Shown: positions 1-11,540, numbered from the stretch's first letter. The stretch: 64,000 bases of DNA from Plazaster borealis (GCA_021014325.1 CM037474.1:25303488-25367487); one strand, 5' to 3'. A program made the numbers and translations. The notes: a model not told the origin generated them from the sequence alone.

Positions 1-1400
1 GCAGGGGATACAGGGGTGTATTCTTTATAACTCGGACCTAAATTTCTAAAAACGTAAACGCACCAGTGGCGGTTCAACAACGAAGCTCAACTTGCCTCCA
101 CGAGGCATTGGCGACGCCAAGCTGTATAAAGCTGTCTGATTAACACTGTCAAATTGACGATCAAACGTCGAGACATTTGTTCTGATGTTGTCACTGGACT
201 ATCGCACGTTCTTATTATGTTCCCCAGTATGGATTGCAATTATTGCATTGATAAATGGCGTGCAGTGCAATCCTGGTGGCATGGGGCGATACACGGCGGG
301 GTGGATGGTAGGGTACAGTCGGGCGCTGGTCGCAGGGAATGCGCTTTCAATGCGCGGATCTTAGTCCTTTCACTATAAAAACTACTGGGAACTTTCCACG
401 CCGGCCCCTTTGCCGCTGTAATTGGTACACATCTGACGGGGACTTGGATTATAGAGAATGGTTTACCCGTAAACACCCAGGGGCCGTTTAAGACTCATTA
501 AAACGTAATATTCGCGCCAAGAATCACAGAACCAGAGTGCCAGTGACACAGTGACACTTGAGCCACAAGTTCAACTCAATATAAATACAAAGGGTTTCAA
601 AGTTGGGGCTTTGTGGCTTTCATTGGCGCAGGGTACTGCTTGCCATAAATCTGTACATGTTTTCCACCCCCCTTTTTTTGCTGACATTTTCTGCCTCTTG
701 AACAAAATGTGGGTTTCTTGTTTATTTATTTGCCAGCGGCAATATCACTTCATGCTTGAACTTAGTATGGCAGAATCCATCAACGGAGGACAAAAATTTG
801 ACAGGGTATGGGGGACCACAGTAATTCTTACAATTTGCAGGTTTGTTTGTTTGTTTCTTGCTGTAAAAGTTGCCTTTCCATTATGACTTGCTCTTCCGCT
901 GGTGTCCTTACCAGCTCGCAGTTATTTCTGTCGCAATGAACAAAACCAAGATTATTAATAGAGCTCACCAAGTCGGTGTGAAACGACGAGATTGTGCATG
1001 TTCACTCGATCTTAACTAAGTTATCTGCGGTTCTAAACTTGAACACTAAATGTGCTGTATACGTTTGGTAATTGGAACCCTCTGTTTGTTTCAATCCTAT
1101 ATAGTTGTAGATATACCATTAAAACAAACCCGTACAAAATTTAATTTAAAGGTGGTAGCGTTTTTCTCAGATTCAATTTTTTGGGGGATAAAAAGGTATA
1201 TTATTTCCATAACCCCAGTACTTCGAAGTGAACAGTTTCTCAAAATTCAATATACTATCCAAAGCTGCTGTACTTCTATCCAAGTAAGTTTTGATTGCCA
1301 CTAACTTTCAGAGTCATTACCTTTAACTCACTATACTGAGAACGTTTTGCCACACGTAGGTTGGCTCAGTGATATCTTGCCCGGACTTTCACATCTGGAA
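1..1400. other. Non-coding stretch, nothing recognised
   Basis: No exon, tRNA or known repeat was recognised on either strand. Open frames here are short, lack family motifs and sit in AT-rich sequence with homopolymers. It could be intron or 5' flank of the transporter gene that begins to show exons at 14482. Confidence 0.5.
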
Positions 1401-1401
1401 C

Positions 1402-1583
1402 CAGTGACGTAACCGGGGGGGGGCAACCCCTTTTTGCTCCCCTAATGAGATCGAAAAAAATGCACAAATGAATGGCTCGATACATTAAACAACCCCAATT
1501 TATGTTTTTACCCTGCTAACCCCCCCCCCCCAAAAAAAAAAAAAAAAAAAAAATGAAAATGAAAATGTCTGGTTACGCCACTG
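1402..1583. repeat. Small inverted-repeat element with C and A homopolymers
   Basis: The ends read CAGTGACGTAACC and GGTTACGCCACTG, an imperfect terminal inverted repeat. The interior has G and C runs and a long A run at about 1531-1551. Related fragments with a similar GTAACC/GGTTACGCCACTG signature occur near 10200 and 62090. This is a non-autonomous element of unknown family. Confidence 0.45.
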
Positions 1584-1790
1584 CTGTGGACCCAGGTTCG
1601 AATCCAACCTATCATCGTTGCCTCCAACGTGGATTGGTTTTTCATTCCCCGTTGATAACGTGGTGTATTTTCTCTCTCAATTTTTTTTGGGGGGCCACAT
1701 CTAAAACTGAACACCCTCTTCGTGCTCCCTATACGCAGATATTCTCAGGCCCACGGGTCACAGTGCTATAGTCGCTTATTGAGGGTCCAA
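1584..1790 (+). repeat. tRNA-derived SINE (type B), 5'-truncated or interrupted
   Basis: A Pol III B-box-like GGTTCGAATCC lies at about 1595-1605. A downstream body follows with TGGATTGGTTTTTC, a T/G run and ACATCTAAAACTGAACA. The same body follows B boxes at 36465-36690 and 42018-42215, so this is a dispersed SINE family. It abuts the inverted-repeat element at 1402-1583, which may have interrupted it. Confidence 0.5.
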
Positions 1791-2682
1791 TGGTTTTAGT
1801 ACAAGAAATATTTGAATTATAATATTTTTTGCATTTATACCATAGGTCCTTTTGGTTGGTAAGCAGTTTGCAACAGCTAATTCTATTTCATCAATTATAT
1901 TATTAATCATGTATTCTTAAATTAAAACATAAAATTGTATAGCTGTCATGTGCCGTTCTCCAAAGAAACCAATAAACGCCTATATTAAAATAATGTTTTC
2001 TCACAAGCTAACTCATGAGATGTTTGTTCAAAAAAAATAAAGACTGTACCGTGCTATTTAACAAACCGTGACAGTTAATGGTGTGGGAGGGGACAAAAGT
2101 ATGTTAACTTAGGGGGTTGTTATGCTATACACACTCTGCTTTTCATCACAACAAAAACCAGAATGGTCTCAGCGTGCATTGAACGCATTGTAATATTAAA
2201 CTAGATATTGAACGACCCCGTTTGACGTCTACTCGTGTATATGTAACATCTATAGGATAGCAGTCAGGGACAATAATTGTGCGGCATAATTTAATTAGTG
2301 CCAAATTACATCCGAGAGAAATTCTATGTAGATTAAAGGCAAGTTAAAAACCAATTTGATGTGCATGGGAGGTGGGGAGGGGGTGTAGAACTGTGGCTGG
2401 AATTGCGGGGGGTCCTCGAATGTCAAGGATTGTTTCAAAGCAACGAGGCATGGTTTCTACATTGGAATCATTAGTCATGCATCCTTCAGGACTGTTTATT
2501 ATTAAGCGCAGTTGTACGTGAAGTCTGCTAAAATGCCGTAGCGAAATGGATATGTTTATAGACAAAGTACAGGGAATTCGTTTGTTTGTTCCAATCTGAA
2601 AGCTCACTTGTAATAAAGTTCATGGAGTACCAAATCCTTCACTTATAATGCCTCAAATTCTGTCAAAGTTTAGAAAATAGCA
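1791..2682. other. Non-coding stretch, nothing recognised
   Basis: AT-rich unique-looking sequence. No conserved coding motif, tRNA or repeat was recognised. Confidence 0.45.
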
Positions 2683-3055
2683 TTAAAGGTATCGTACACG
2701 TTTGGTAATGACTCAAAACAAATATTAGCATAAAAACTTACTTGGTAACAAGCAACGGAGAGCTGTTGATAGTATAAAACATTGTGAGAAACGACTCCCT
2801 CTGAAGTAACGTAGTTTTTGAGAAAGAGGTAATTTCTTACTAAAATAATAAAAATTTCTTGCAAGAAGGTTTTATTCCTATCTGAAAGCACACCAATTTG
2901 TACAGCAAGGGCGTTTTTCTGTCATCATTTTCTTGCAACTTCGATGACCAATTGAGCCCAAATTTTCACAGGCTTGTTATTTTATGCATATGTTGGGATA
3001 CACCAAGTGAGAACACTGGTCTTTGACAATTACCAAACGTGTTCAGTGCCTTTAA
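2683..3055. mobile_element. MITE family A copy (TTAA-bounded)
   Basis: The left end reads TTAAAGGTATCGTACACGTT and the right end is its imperfect reverse complement, finishing AACGTGTTCAGTGCCTTTAA. Shared landmarks are GTTGATAGTATAAAACATTG, a central hairpin with TTCTTGCAAGAAG, GATGACCAATTGAGCCCAAA and a terminal GTCTTTGACAATTACC-type block. It has no coding capacity. The TTAA at both ends suggests a piggyBac-type target, which is inference. About ten copies occur in this window. Confidence 0.8.
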
Positions 3056-3344
3056 TAGGACGCCCCCAAACCACCACCGCTTATTTAGATTGCTGCCATC
3101 GATATAAGCCCAATATGAACGTGCACAATGTCCGACACACAGAACAAGTTATCGTTGTTAAAGTTTGTTTTCACTAAAATGGGGATCATTCGATTTGATG
3201 AAATATTTTATAGGTTGGTCGTATTGTTGAAAACTAGACCTTAAAGACCTGATGGCATGCAAACAGAAAGGCTGTGAGCTGTGCCCAATCCTGGCCAAAT
3301 ATTTGAAAAGCAGATGATGGACACGAAAACAAGATTGAAAACTA

Positions 3345-3692
3345 GAAGATGTCGTGGCCGAGTGATCACGAGCATCGTACTCGAGCTTTGGTGTTTCTGA
3401 TCATCTCAGAGTGTGGGTTCGAGTCCCGGTCGCGGCACTTTTGTCCTACACCATAATTGCTTTGTCTTTAGGATGGGACATTAAGCTTTTGGTCACTTGT
3501 ACTAAGGATTGTTAGTGCACGTAAAAGGAGCCAGAACACTTATCGTGGAAGAGTAGGGGTTTAACCCCGGTGTTTCTGGTTCACATAGCAAGCACCCTTG
3601 TTTACAGGTTTCCTCAGGCTTGCGAGCTGCAATGATTAAGTTCACTTATGAGGCATCCTTGGTTTCATTACCAGAAATATATAATAATAATA
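3345..3692 (+). repeat. tRNA-Leu-like SINE (type A)
   Basis: A Pol III A box (TGGCCGAGTGA, about 3355) and B box (GGTTCGAGTCC, 3416-3426) are spaced as in a tRNA-Leu head. A common body follows (GGATGGGACATTAAGC; AGAGTAGGGGTTTAACCCC; TTCACTTATGAGGCA) and an ATAATAAT tail. Copies sit at 18110 (+), 27505 (-) and 38255 (-), with fragments elsewhere. Confidence 0.75.
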
Positions 3693-5050
3693 TCAGTACC
3701 GTATACCAATTTATTGCAGAAAAGACGTGAGATTTCAGCCGGTTGTTGTGGAGTTGGACCATTGCTCATTCTATTTCTATTGTTTACGGATTTTTATTTT
3801 ATTTTTAATTGTTAGTAATTTTCAATGTTTTGGCTCCCCCCCCCCCCGTTTAATATTTTTTGGGGTGTTCGTTTCTACCTACTCATCAAATGGTTCCTGC
3901 TGATTTTTTAATTATTCCCGTAATGACATTTGTTGCGTGTTTTTAATGTTCTTCTTTTGTTGCCCATGGAATCGACCGGCTTTTTAGAAAACTATTACCA
4001 CATAACTTTTAATACATGTTAACTTGTTAATACTTGTGTTAACATTCTACTTGTACGTATCTTAGTATCTTTTAGTGGTGTATTGTACTTTTGCTAGGAG
4101 CCATGGGACATCAGGGGTATGAATATGAAATGAGTATTACAGCAAAATAAATAAATAATAAAGGAATTATTACAATGTATTTTTTCTGAGAGGTTTTATG
4201 CTAACTCTTATTATAAACAAAAAGAACAGTACTGTGCGATGTACTTTAATGAAAACTGGTCACATTGTCAAGCGAGAGATTTGCCAAAAAATATATCCAC
4301 ATAATTCGTGAACAGACATTCAAATTCCCGGACATTTTAACAATCCATTTTAATTTTATTAAAATGAATTATTTTCATTCTGAAGAAGATTTGTTGGCAA
4401 ACATTACAGGTATTTTCCCAAAGGATCTGTTCTTAGCTCAAACACGAACGGCCATTGAACACAAACTGAGATCCAATTAATGATCCCCACCATCGATTCG
4501 ATAATCATTCTCTGTATGTTATCGACACCAGAATCTCTAATTTCCAATTCTTAATTTTCTCAGCTTGGTTTTGCGAAGGAAAACGTCTCTGATTAAAAAC
4601 CTTGAGAATTTTAATACTCGTCCGATTCCGAGTGAAAAGTGGGCCTGAATCTTCTTGCATTGAGGCCATTAGAAGCAATTTGCGAGTGATGTAACACCGA
4701 AGGTCGACAGTGGAATCTCAACCCTTTCTATATAATATAAAAAGCGCTTTTAGTGGATGATGGAGTGTGCTCCAGCACCTTGTTTAAAAGGACGCCGTTT
4801 CCGACCCTACTTCAAAGATTCTTGTCGGGGAAAATTTTTGTTCCCGCCATAAAGGCACGCGTATAAAAGATCACGCGGCCCTGCTCTCAACGACAAAACC
4901 GATTCGGTATCTTGATCTGTAAAAGAACGTGCCGTCCAGACGAACCGGCCGTTTTCTTATCAGATGTCGGTTCAACATTTGAGATAAGAGTCAACTGTTT
5001 GAAACATGAGATTGGCTGCTAGCTTTAATAGAAAGGTGATTTGTACATCT
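3693..5050. other. Non-coding stretch, nothing recognised
   Basis: Contains C, T and A runs and several short open frames with no family signature. No splice-bounded coding block was recognised. Confidence 0.45.
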
Positions 5051-5424
5051 TTAAAGGGAGGGTATACCTTTGGTAATTACTCCAAAAATGAATGACCATA
5101 AAAACTTACTTCACTGCAGCTGTTGATAGTGTATAACATGTTGAGAAATATTCCCTTCGATGTATTTTTAGAGAGAGAGGGATTCAACAAACATTTAAAT
5201 CTGAGAAACTTTTCTGCATGAAACCTTTCTCAGATTGTGTATTCAAATTGCAGATTATTCTTCGTGCGTGGACATAACCGCTCCAGATTTTCGGCAATTT
5301 GTCAAAAACGCTAACACCTTTGAAATAAAATTGTCACAGGTTAGTTTTATTGTATATATCTACATTTACATAGGATTAAAACAATCGAACGGTTCCGAAA
5401 ACCAAAGATAAACTTTGCCTTTAA
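5051..5424. mobile_element. MITE family B copy
   Basis: Starts TTAAAGGGAGGGTATACC and ends CTTTGCCTTTAA. Landmarks shared with the copies at 5744 and 57452 are a hairpin around AATCTGAGAA, then TTGCAGATTATTCTTC, GACATAACCGCTCCA, CTCAAAAACGCTA-like sequence and TTCACAGGTTAGTTTTAT. Non-coding; the ends resemble family A. Confidence 0.7.
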
Positions 5425-5743
5425 GCTGTACTTAGTAGTGGAGCCATTCGTCTTGATGTATCTGATATATTATGACATCTGATTGTGTGTAGACCGAGGT
5501 ACCATCTCAACATGCATTAGGCCGTGTAAAACCGTGGCAAAATTGTTGTCACTTTGCGTTCTTGTCTCCAACGCGCAACACTATCAAAAATTAAATATTC
5601 ACAGGTTGTTCATTTGGTGTTTCTATAAAACTGAGAGCTCAATATAGGAGCAAAGTTTTGAAAGGAAATGCCTTTAATTTCTCATGTTTCCTTAAATGAT
5701 TTACAACACTCACCACACATCATTCTTAGCAGATCGCTGGGGA

Positions 5744-6337
5744 TTTAAAGGGTCTGTAGGTTTGGTAATGACTCTAAAAATTAATGGCAATAAAAACTTA
5801 CTTGATGAGAAGTACAGCAGCTTTGAGAAACTTTTCACTTAGAAGTACTGCGGTTATGTGGAAAAAGATATCAATTTTTATTTTGTATCCCCAAAAATTT
5901 GAATCTGAGAAGCGTTACTGACAGTAACGTTTCTCAGATTGTGTATTCCAATTGCAGATTATTCTTCCTGCGTGGCATAACCGCTCCAAATTTCCGGCAA
6001 TATCTCAAAAACGCTACCACCTTTTGAAATGCAATTTTCACAGGTTAGTTTTATGGTATATATTATCTACAACTATATAGATTTTTTGATTTTTTTTAAC
6101 TTTTTTTTTTGGCAATGCTCAAGTTAAACCAAAACAAAACAACATACAGGTACAAATTACATATCAAGGAAAAACAAAACAAAATGGAAAAACAGACAAG
6201 TATCCTGGTATCTTATTTTAAAAAGGTCATTTTAAGAGCAGTCCACATTATCAAATTTGTTCAGGTTGTACAACTATATAGGATTGAAACAAACAGTGGG
6301 TTCCAATTACCAAACGTTTATTATACAATCCCTTTAA
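5744..6337. mobile_element. MITE family B copy, split by a retroposed insert
   Basis: Starts TTAAAGGGTCTGTAGG and ends ACAATCCCTTTAA, with all family B landmarks. Compared with the uninterrupted copy at 57452-57850, about 200 extra bases sit in the right arm at about 6081-6281, flanked by a direct repeat. Confidence 0.75.
6068..6281 (-). mobile_element. Retroposed insert with 13-bp target-site duplication
   Basis: The 13-mer TACAACTATATAG occurs at 6068-6080 and again at 6269-6281. Between them is about 188 bp that starts with T-rich sequence on the plus strand, so it would be a poly(A)-tailed sequence on the minus strand. The other family B copies have this 13-mer region only once. This is the signature of target-primed reverse transcription of an RNA. 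The source RNA is not recognised and no clear AATAAA precedes the tail, so it could be a 3'UTR fragment or a SINE. Confidence 0.65.
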
Positions 6338-6824
6338 TGCCGACCTCGCCATGAACTTGCACCCGTCACCAAAAGGGCTGTATTGTGTACCTCAAACACA
6401 TTTAGCACCGCGACCGTAACAATAATTATGGACATCTGCAGAGAGGGCCCACAAGAACCTGTCCGGGTAGATAACTCACTTTTTTTTTCCCTTCGCTCTG
6501 AGGGAATGTTTCCCCCCTTCGTTCTCAGCGAGTACGGCATAATGAAATTACTATTTGTCCGTTCGTCTCAACGCACCACGATGCTTCCCCGATGGAATTA
6601 TTCCACTGATTGCATTACGATCCAAACCTCTCCTCCATTTGTAATCAACTGATCGGTTTATCCTTTCTATACAGGACGACAAGATTTCCCTGCCAAAAAT
6701 TGCTCGTGTTTAAAGGGAAGATAAACTATGAGTGTTGGGGAAAACGATTGTGGCAAACGCACCACTGTTTATCCGTTGTCGTTTCCGAACCAGGGCTTGA
6801 TTTTGCAAAGCACTAAGATTCAAC
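6338..6824. other. Non-coding stretch
   Basis: Contains open frames of 68-89 codons with no recognisable domain and no convincing splice-flanked exon structure. Confidence 0.4.
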
Positions 6825-7182
6825 TAAAGACAGGGTATACTTTTGGTAATAATTATTGTCAAAGGCATCCTCACTCGGTGTATCCCAACATATGCATAAA
6901 ACAACAAACCTGTGAACCTTTGGGCTCAATTGGTCATCGAAATTGCAAGAAATAATGACAGAAAAAACACCCTTGTTGCATAAAAGTGTGTGCTTTCAGA
7001 TGCCTGAGAAAGGCTTCATGCCTGAAACCTCTCTCTCATAATAAAATTGTTGGATAAAAAATTACGTCTTTCTCTAAAAAGTACATTACTTCAAAGGGGA
7101 TTGTTTCTAACAATGTTTTATAATATCAACAGCTCTCCGGTGCTCTTACCAAGTAAGTTTTCGTGGACATCCCTCCCTTTAA
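6825..7182. mobile_element. MITE family A copy (diverged, opposite orientation to 2683)
   Basis: The left end TTAAA-type plus CAGGGTATACTTTTGGTAAT and the right end ACATCCCTCCCTTTAA are diverged termini. The internal landmarks of family A are present: GTATCCCAACATATGCATAA, CTCAATTGGTCATCGA, ATCAACAGCTCTCC. Confidence 0.7.
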
Positions 7183-7506
7183 GATGAGTTGTCAGTATTG
7201 CCATGGTGATTTGTATTGTGACATCACAATCTGCTTAGCAATTAAGATTGATACACAGTTAAGATCAATCTTAACTCTTTGTGAAATCGGCCCATGTTTT
7301 GTTTTATCTATATCCAAAATATGACCACACGAAGGCCAATCCAAATGTGTACCATACCATAAAAATACCCCCCCCCCCGCTTAACAAGAAATAGTTTAGG
7401 ATAAATGCGAAGAAATTTGAATATTTTTTTCGAACCTTAATGTATAGCCCCTCCCCTCCCCAAATTTACTTTAACGTTTCCCAGCATTCTAGTCATAAAC
7501 GTCCGG

Positions 7507-7850
7507 CTGTACCGTGGCTGAGCGGTCAAGTTCACCGGACTCAAGCTCCGGTGTTTTCAGCAGTTGAGTGTGGGTTGGAGTCCCGGCCATGACACTTGTG
7601 CCCTTGAGCAAGGCACTTAACCATATATTGCTTTATAAAAAGTTGGGCCAGCCAGGCTCCTGTGGATGATACCCATGCCTACATCCTTACGGACTGTTAA
7701 GGGGATAACCCTGTTTCAGCCCTAGGAGTAGGTGGCAACGTGCCCATTGTGACAGTTGATTTGGGTCGACAGCCCAAATCAGTTAAGTGTAGCCCTCACC
7801 TTGAAGTGGCCGTCTCGCCTTGTGATGTTAGGCGATTTCTCATTTTAAAA
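7507..7850 (+). repeat. tRNA-Leu-like SINE, alternative body
   Basis: Has an A box (TGGCTGAGCGG, about 7515) and a degenerate B box (GGGTTGGAGTCCC, about 7572). The body after GAGCAAGGCACTTAACC differs from SINE type A (GTTGGGCCAGCC, GTAGCCCTCACC), and it ends in an A-rich tail near 7845-7875. It is either a second subfamily or a composite. Confidence 0.6.
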
Positions 7851-8029
7851 AAATAAAAAAATAAATAAAAAGAAAAGCTTACTGCTGTTATCCGAAACCC
7901 TGTTGCATTATCCATCGCGCAGCGTGTATGTTTGAGATGACATTTAGGGCCGGCCGTTCATAGGATCGACTCACATTGTTAGCTTCAGAACAGATCCATT
8001 GTACTGCAGGCCTATCGTAGTCTGCAGGG

Positions 8030-8172
8030 CTCAATTTCATAGAGCAGAAAACAACCTTGCTTTACACTAAAAGTTTACCCCAAAACAATGTCGTGTACTA
8101 CTTGTACCAGTGACTGGTTTCCTGCAAATTGTTGCTTTATAGCTGAAAATCTGATTAAAGCAGCTCTATATG
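8030..8172. repeat. Family C inverted-repeat element, partial
   Basis: Begins with GGCTCAATTTCATAGAG and ends near AAAGCAGCTCTAT, matching the termini of the complete copy at 34215-34388 (GGGCCCAATTTCATAGAGCT). The internal ACTGGTTTCCTGCAAATT is also shared. Confidence 0.55.
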
Positions 8173-8179
8173 ACAATAC

Positions 8180-8490
8180 AAAGCCTTAAATTAGTGATTT
8201 CTCCATCTACAGATAGAGTTGAAAGTTCCAGTTTCAATTTGGGCCTTCCCAACTATAGTTGGGCCGCATGACCAACCTGGGTGTTCAAAACGAAACTTTA
8301 CACGGGTTTCTTTGTGCAATATCTTGATTTTAAGAGAGTAGGTAATGCTTTTGAAGCCTCAAATTGGTGATATCTCAACTAGTTCAGCCTTTCCAATTTC
8401 CATTTGGGCATTCCCAACTATAGTCGGACGGTGGAGCAACCTGTGTGAACTCAAGTCGGGCTTGCCCAACTATAGTTGGGGTAGGCCTAG
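8180..8490. repeat. Diverged tandem units carrying a 16-bp palindrome
   Basis: CCCAACTATAGTTGGG, a perfect 16-bp palindrome, occurs near 8250 and 8466. A one-mismatch version (CCCAACTATAGTCGGA) lies near 8412. The sequence around the first two aligns as an imperfect tandem unit of about 160 bp (AAGCCTTAAATTAGTGAT versus AAGCCTCAAATTGGTGAT). Function unknown. Confidence 0.6.
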
Positions 8491-8519
8491 TGTTTTGAGT
8501 TGGGGCGTGATACTTAATG

Positions 8520-8880
8520 GGTATGAACACACCCTTGAGGGAAATATAATTACCCCGTCACTCAGGGAACTTCATTGGCTACCGATTAGAGAACGGATTC
8601 ATGTTAAACTTGCTCTTTTTGTGTATAAACGCTTGCATGAATAAAACTTCTCCTTGATATCTTTACTGTCGTATTACACTCCTCCACGTTTTCTTCGGTC
8701 CACACTTGACATCACTCACTTGAATGATCCTCCCTTGCAAACGAAGTTCTGGGTCAAAAAGCATTCAGTGTATTAAAACTGGACCAATGATTTGGAACAA
8801 TCTTCCTCGTGTCATTAGGGAATCAGTTAGTTTACCTCTATTTCGTTAAGCTCTTTTAAGACTCACCTCTATCCATGTTA
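8520..8880 (+). pseudogene. LINE reverse transcriptase 3'-end remnant
   Basis: The translation contains TPSLRELHWLPIRERIHVKL, a block typical of the C-terminal end of CR1/L2-like LINE polymerases (LHWLPV..RI.FKL). Two frames on are TPPRFLRST-like and MIWNNLPRVIRES-like blocks, again in the family order. It is cut by a stop after about 30 residues (TAA near 8641) and by frame changes. No endonuclease or RT catalytic core is present. A dead 5'-truncated copy, it runs straight into the MITE at 8878. Confidence 0.7.
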
Positions 8881-9254
8881 AAGGCATCGTACACGTTTGG
8901 AAATTGTCAAAGACCAGTGTTCTCACTTGGTGTATCCCAACATATGCATAAAATAACAAGCCTGTGAAAATTTGGCCTCAATTGGTCATCGAAGTTGCAA
9001 GAAAATGATGAAAGAAAAAACACCCTTGTTGTACAAATTTATGTGCTTTCAGATAGAATAATAAAAACTTCTGGCAAGAAGTTTTTATTATTTTAGTGAG
9101 GAATTACCTCTTTCTCAAAATTACACGTTACTTCAGAGGGAGTCGTTTCTCACAATGTTTTATACTACCAACAGCTCTCTATTGCTCGTTACCAAGTCAG
9201 TTTTTATGCTAATATATATTTTGAGTAATTACCAAACGTGTACGATGCCTTTAA
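8878..9254. mobile_element. MITE family A copy
   Basis: Ends TTAAAGGCATCGTACACGTT and AACGTGTACGATGCCTTTAA are near-perfect inverted repeats bounded by TTAA. The central hairpin is AACTTCTGGCAAGAAGTT. Non-coding. Confidence 0.8.
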
Positions 9255-10297
9255 TGTATGTTATGAATGCTATGATCCTTGATGGAATAGTGCCTCATCT
9301 ATTTAAACTGTTATGGTATATTATGTTACCATGTTTTCATTGTAATAAATACGAATGCTTGGTGTACCTTTAGAATGCACGAAACCGAACGTTGTGTGAC
9401 GTTATAATCCTGTGAAGTTTACTATTCACAGTGGGCTTCAAAAAAAAAGGAACGATGTGCATAATATCTAGGTCTAGTGAGTGAAACCCGATTGTATTCC
9501 AACATTGTCCATAATTTGAAACAGGAGACAATGTTATCAGAGAGCCGTAACTGCCTTTTCGGTCCGTTCGTTTTCTGGGAATACCTGCTTGGCCAGGCCA
9601 GCTGCATGCTTGGCCTGCCCGGGAATTAAGCCATCACACACACAAACTGAGGAATAATGAATGTCACCCACGAATTGCCACTCGGTGTGTGTCTCTATAA
9701 AAAAAACCGGAAAAATCGAAAATTCAAATTTTCGTAAGTGGCTTTATAGTGTTTGGAGCGGGCACCCTGGTTTAGTACCTTGCATCTTTTAAGTATTGAT
9801 AATTCAGGAATAGGATGGGACCACAATCTTATCCCGTTTTCCCCTCCAGGGAGGATTTGGTGTGGAAGAATTGGAAACAGCTCCCATCAATCTGAAACTG
9901 TGAATTGATTTCAGAATTTCAACATCACCCGCATTTTGTAGTTCCCTGCGATTTAAGTGGTGAATTTCTTTGTAATCTGTATGATTAATTGCTGCAATTA
10001 TTGGTGGCTGTATCCGTAACCCGAACCCGGAATTTGTAAACACTCTGCTTGGGAGTTGATCAGTGGGAGATAATCCGTCGTGTTAAGTGGCAACTGTTTT
10101 CATTATGGATTGCAAATGACTAATTTATCTTTATTTTATTTTAATTATACGCACTGTTTCCTGTCAGTTCAGAGTTTTATGGTACGTTCTGTCTTCGGTC
10201 CAGTGGAGTAACCATCGGGGGTGGGGGCAGGGGCGGGATCCCCACACTCACAACCCTTGCCCCCCCCCCCCTTAATGAAGAAAGTCGAATCAATCTA
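9255..10297. other. Non-coding stretch
   Basis: No exon or known repeat was recognised, apart from a short GTGGAGTAACC fragment near 10203 like the end of the element at 1402 and a C run near 10260. Confidence 0.4.
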
Positions 10298-10761
10298 AAG
10301 CCCTTTTCACACTACGGAGCCATTTACCGGGAAATAAAATCCCGGGAAAATCCCAGGAGTTTTTAACCCCACCGCACCCCAGGAACCGTTCTCACTATCC
10401 CAATTTGGTAACTCCAGGGAGTACTATTTCCCAGGAATATCACGATCGTTTCACACTTGCGATCAAACCCCAGGAAATGTGGTAAACAGGTCAGCCCTTT
10501 CGAGATTAATGACGTCTCAATACAGTGGACGCAAAAGGTGGGGTAAGTTAAACCCGCTTCTGTTCTCACTAGCTGCTTTTTCCCGGGAAAAACGTTTTAC
10601 CCCGGGGTTAACTCCCTTAACCCTACCCCTGAGCAGGGTTAATTATTTCCCGGGAATAAGCTAATCCCCGGGAAATTCCCGGGAGTTTTTTGTAGTGTGA
10701 ACAGATCGACCAAAAGTTCCCGGGAATTTCCCGGGAAATACCTATAGTGTGAAAAGGGCTG
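10298..10761. mobile_element. Fold-back element rich in CCCGGGAA
   Basis: The termini AGCCCTTTTCACACTA and TAGTGTGAAAAGGGCT are perfect inverted repeats. The interior carries many copies of TTCCCGGGAA or CCCGGGA-type palindromes, so each strand can fold many ways. A truncated relative lies at 24618-24870. Non-coding; no transposase seen. Confidence 0.75.
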
Positions 10762-10832
10762 AAGTTTAGCGAGGTGGCAGCAGGTACCAACCGCATCTCT
10801 TACCGCTGCCTTCACTAAAGACACAACGGAAA

Positions 10833-11055
10833 TTATGAATCTCCAAAAGGCGATATCTGGAGATTCAAATTTTTCGAAATACTTTTATTGATTTCTAATC
10901 AACGGGGGTGGGGGAGGGGCACTTCAGACGAGATAATTTCGCAGGATGCTTTCTACCGTTACCATCTTTAAAACAAAATAGGCTTTCTGATAAAAATTAG
11001 ACTTTTTTGTTCCGGGGGGGTGTCATTTCCAAAGTATAACCCTACCTTTAAGCGC
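10833..11055. repeat. Family G MITE, partial
   Basis: Shares AGATTCAAAT, TTTTATTGATTTCTAATCAACGGG, TTACCATCTT and the right end AAAGTATAACCCTACCTTTAA with the more complete copy at 16643-16944. Confidence 0.55.
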
Positions 11056-11399
11056 TATGGAGTCTTTGCATTTTGGGTCGTACGACTTTTCGTCTGGGAC
11101 TACCTTTCCCGGAAATGGTGAAGCTATATACTGGACCAGCAGCGGGTTCTTAGTTCTGGGGTGGGTTTTTTTTTATCTAATAAGAAATCCACGGGAGGAG
11201 GGGATGAAAAAATGAAGGCAAACCACGAGCACGAAAGGACAAAATTATGGCGTATCCAGGCTGATCCAGCAGCTACAGCAGCCGCAATAAATCGAACTTA
11301 AGGGTTTCCGCTCACAAGCTGGTTAAACAATCAGTGAAACATTTTGTCCGTTAATCTGTATTAGTGATGCACGCATGGGCTATCCAAATAGTGTTTGGA

Positions 11400-11540
11400 T
11401 GTAGTGTTGTATCCCTGGCCGGGCCCGCCGCACCGCAGCCCCCTGATGGCTCCGGCGGGGAGGCTGAGCTTCGATCGGTCGGCGGGAGCAGTGTAGCTCG
11501 CCCGACCGCTGATCGACTCAAAGCACTCGATTTTTTTTTT
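11400..11540. other. GC-rich hairpin patch followed by a T run
   Basis: About 110 bases of very GC-rich sequence in an AT-rich setting. It contains a strong imperfect hairpin (GGTCGGCGGGAGC, loop AGTGTA, GCTCGCCCGACC) and is followed by about eleven T at 11530-11540, which would serve as a Pol III terminator on the plus strand. On the minus strand, GAAGCTCAGC and GGCCAGGGATAC faintly recall 5S rRNA box A and box C. A structured ncRNA or a 5S-derived SINE fragment are both possible; neither is established. Confidence 0.3.
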
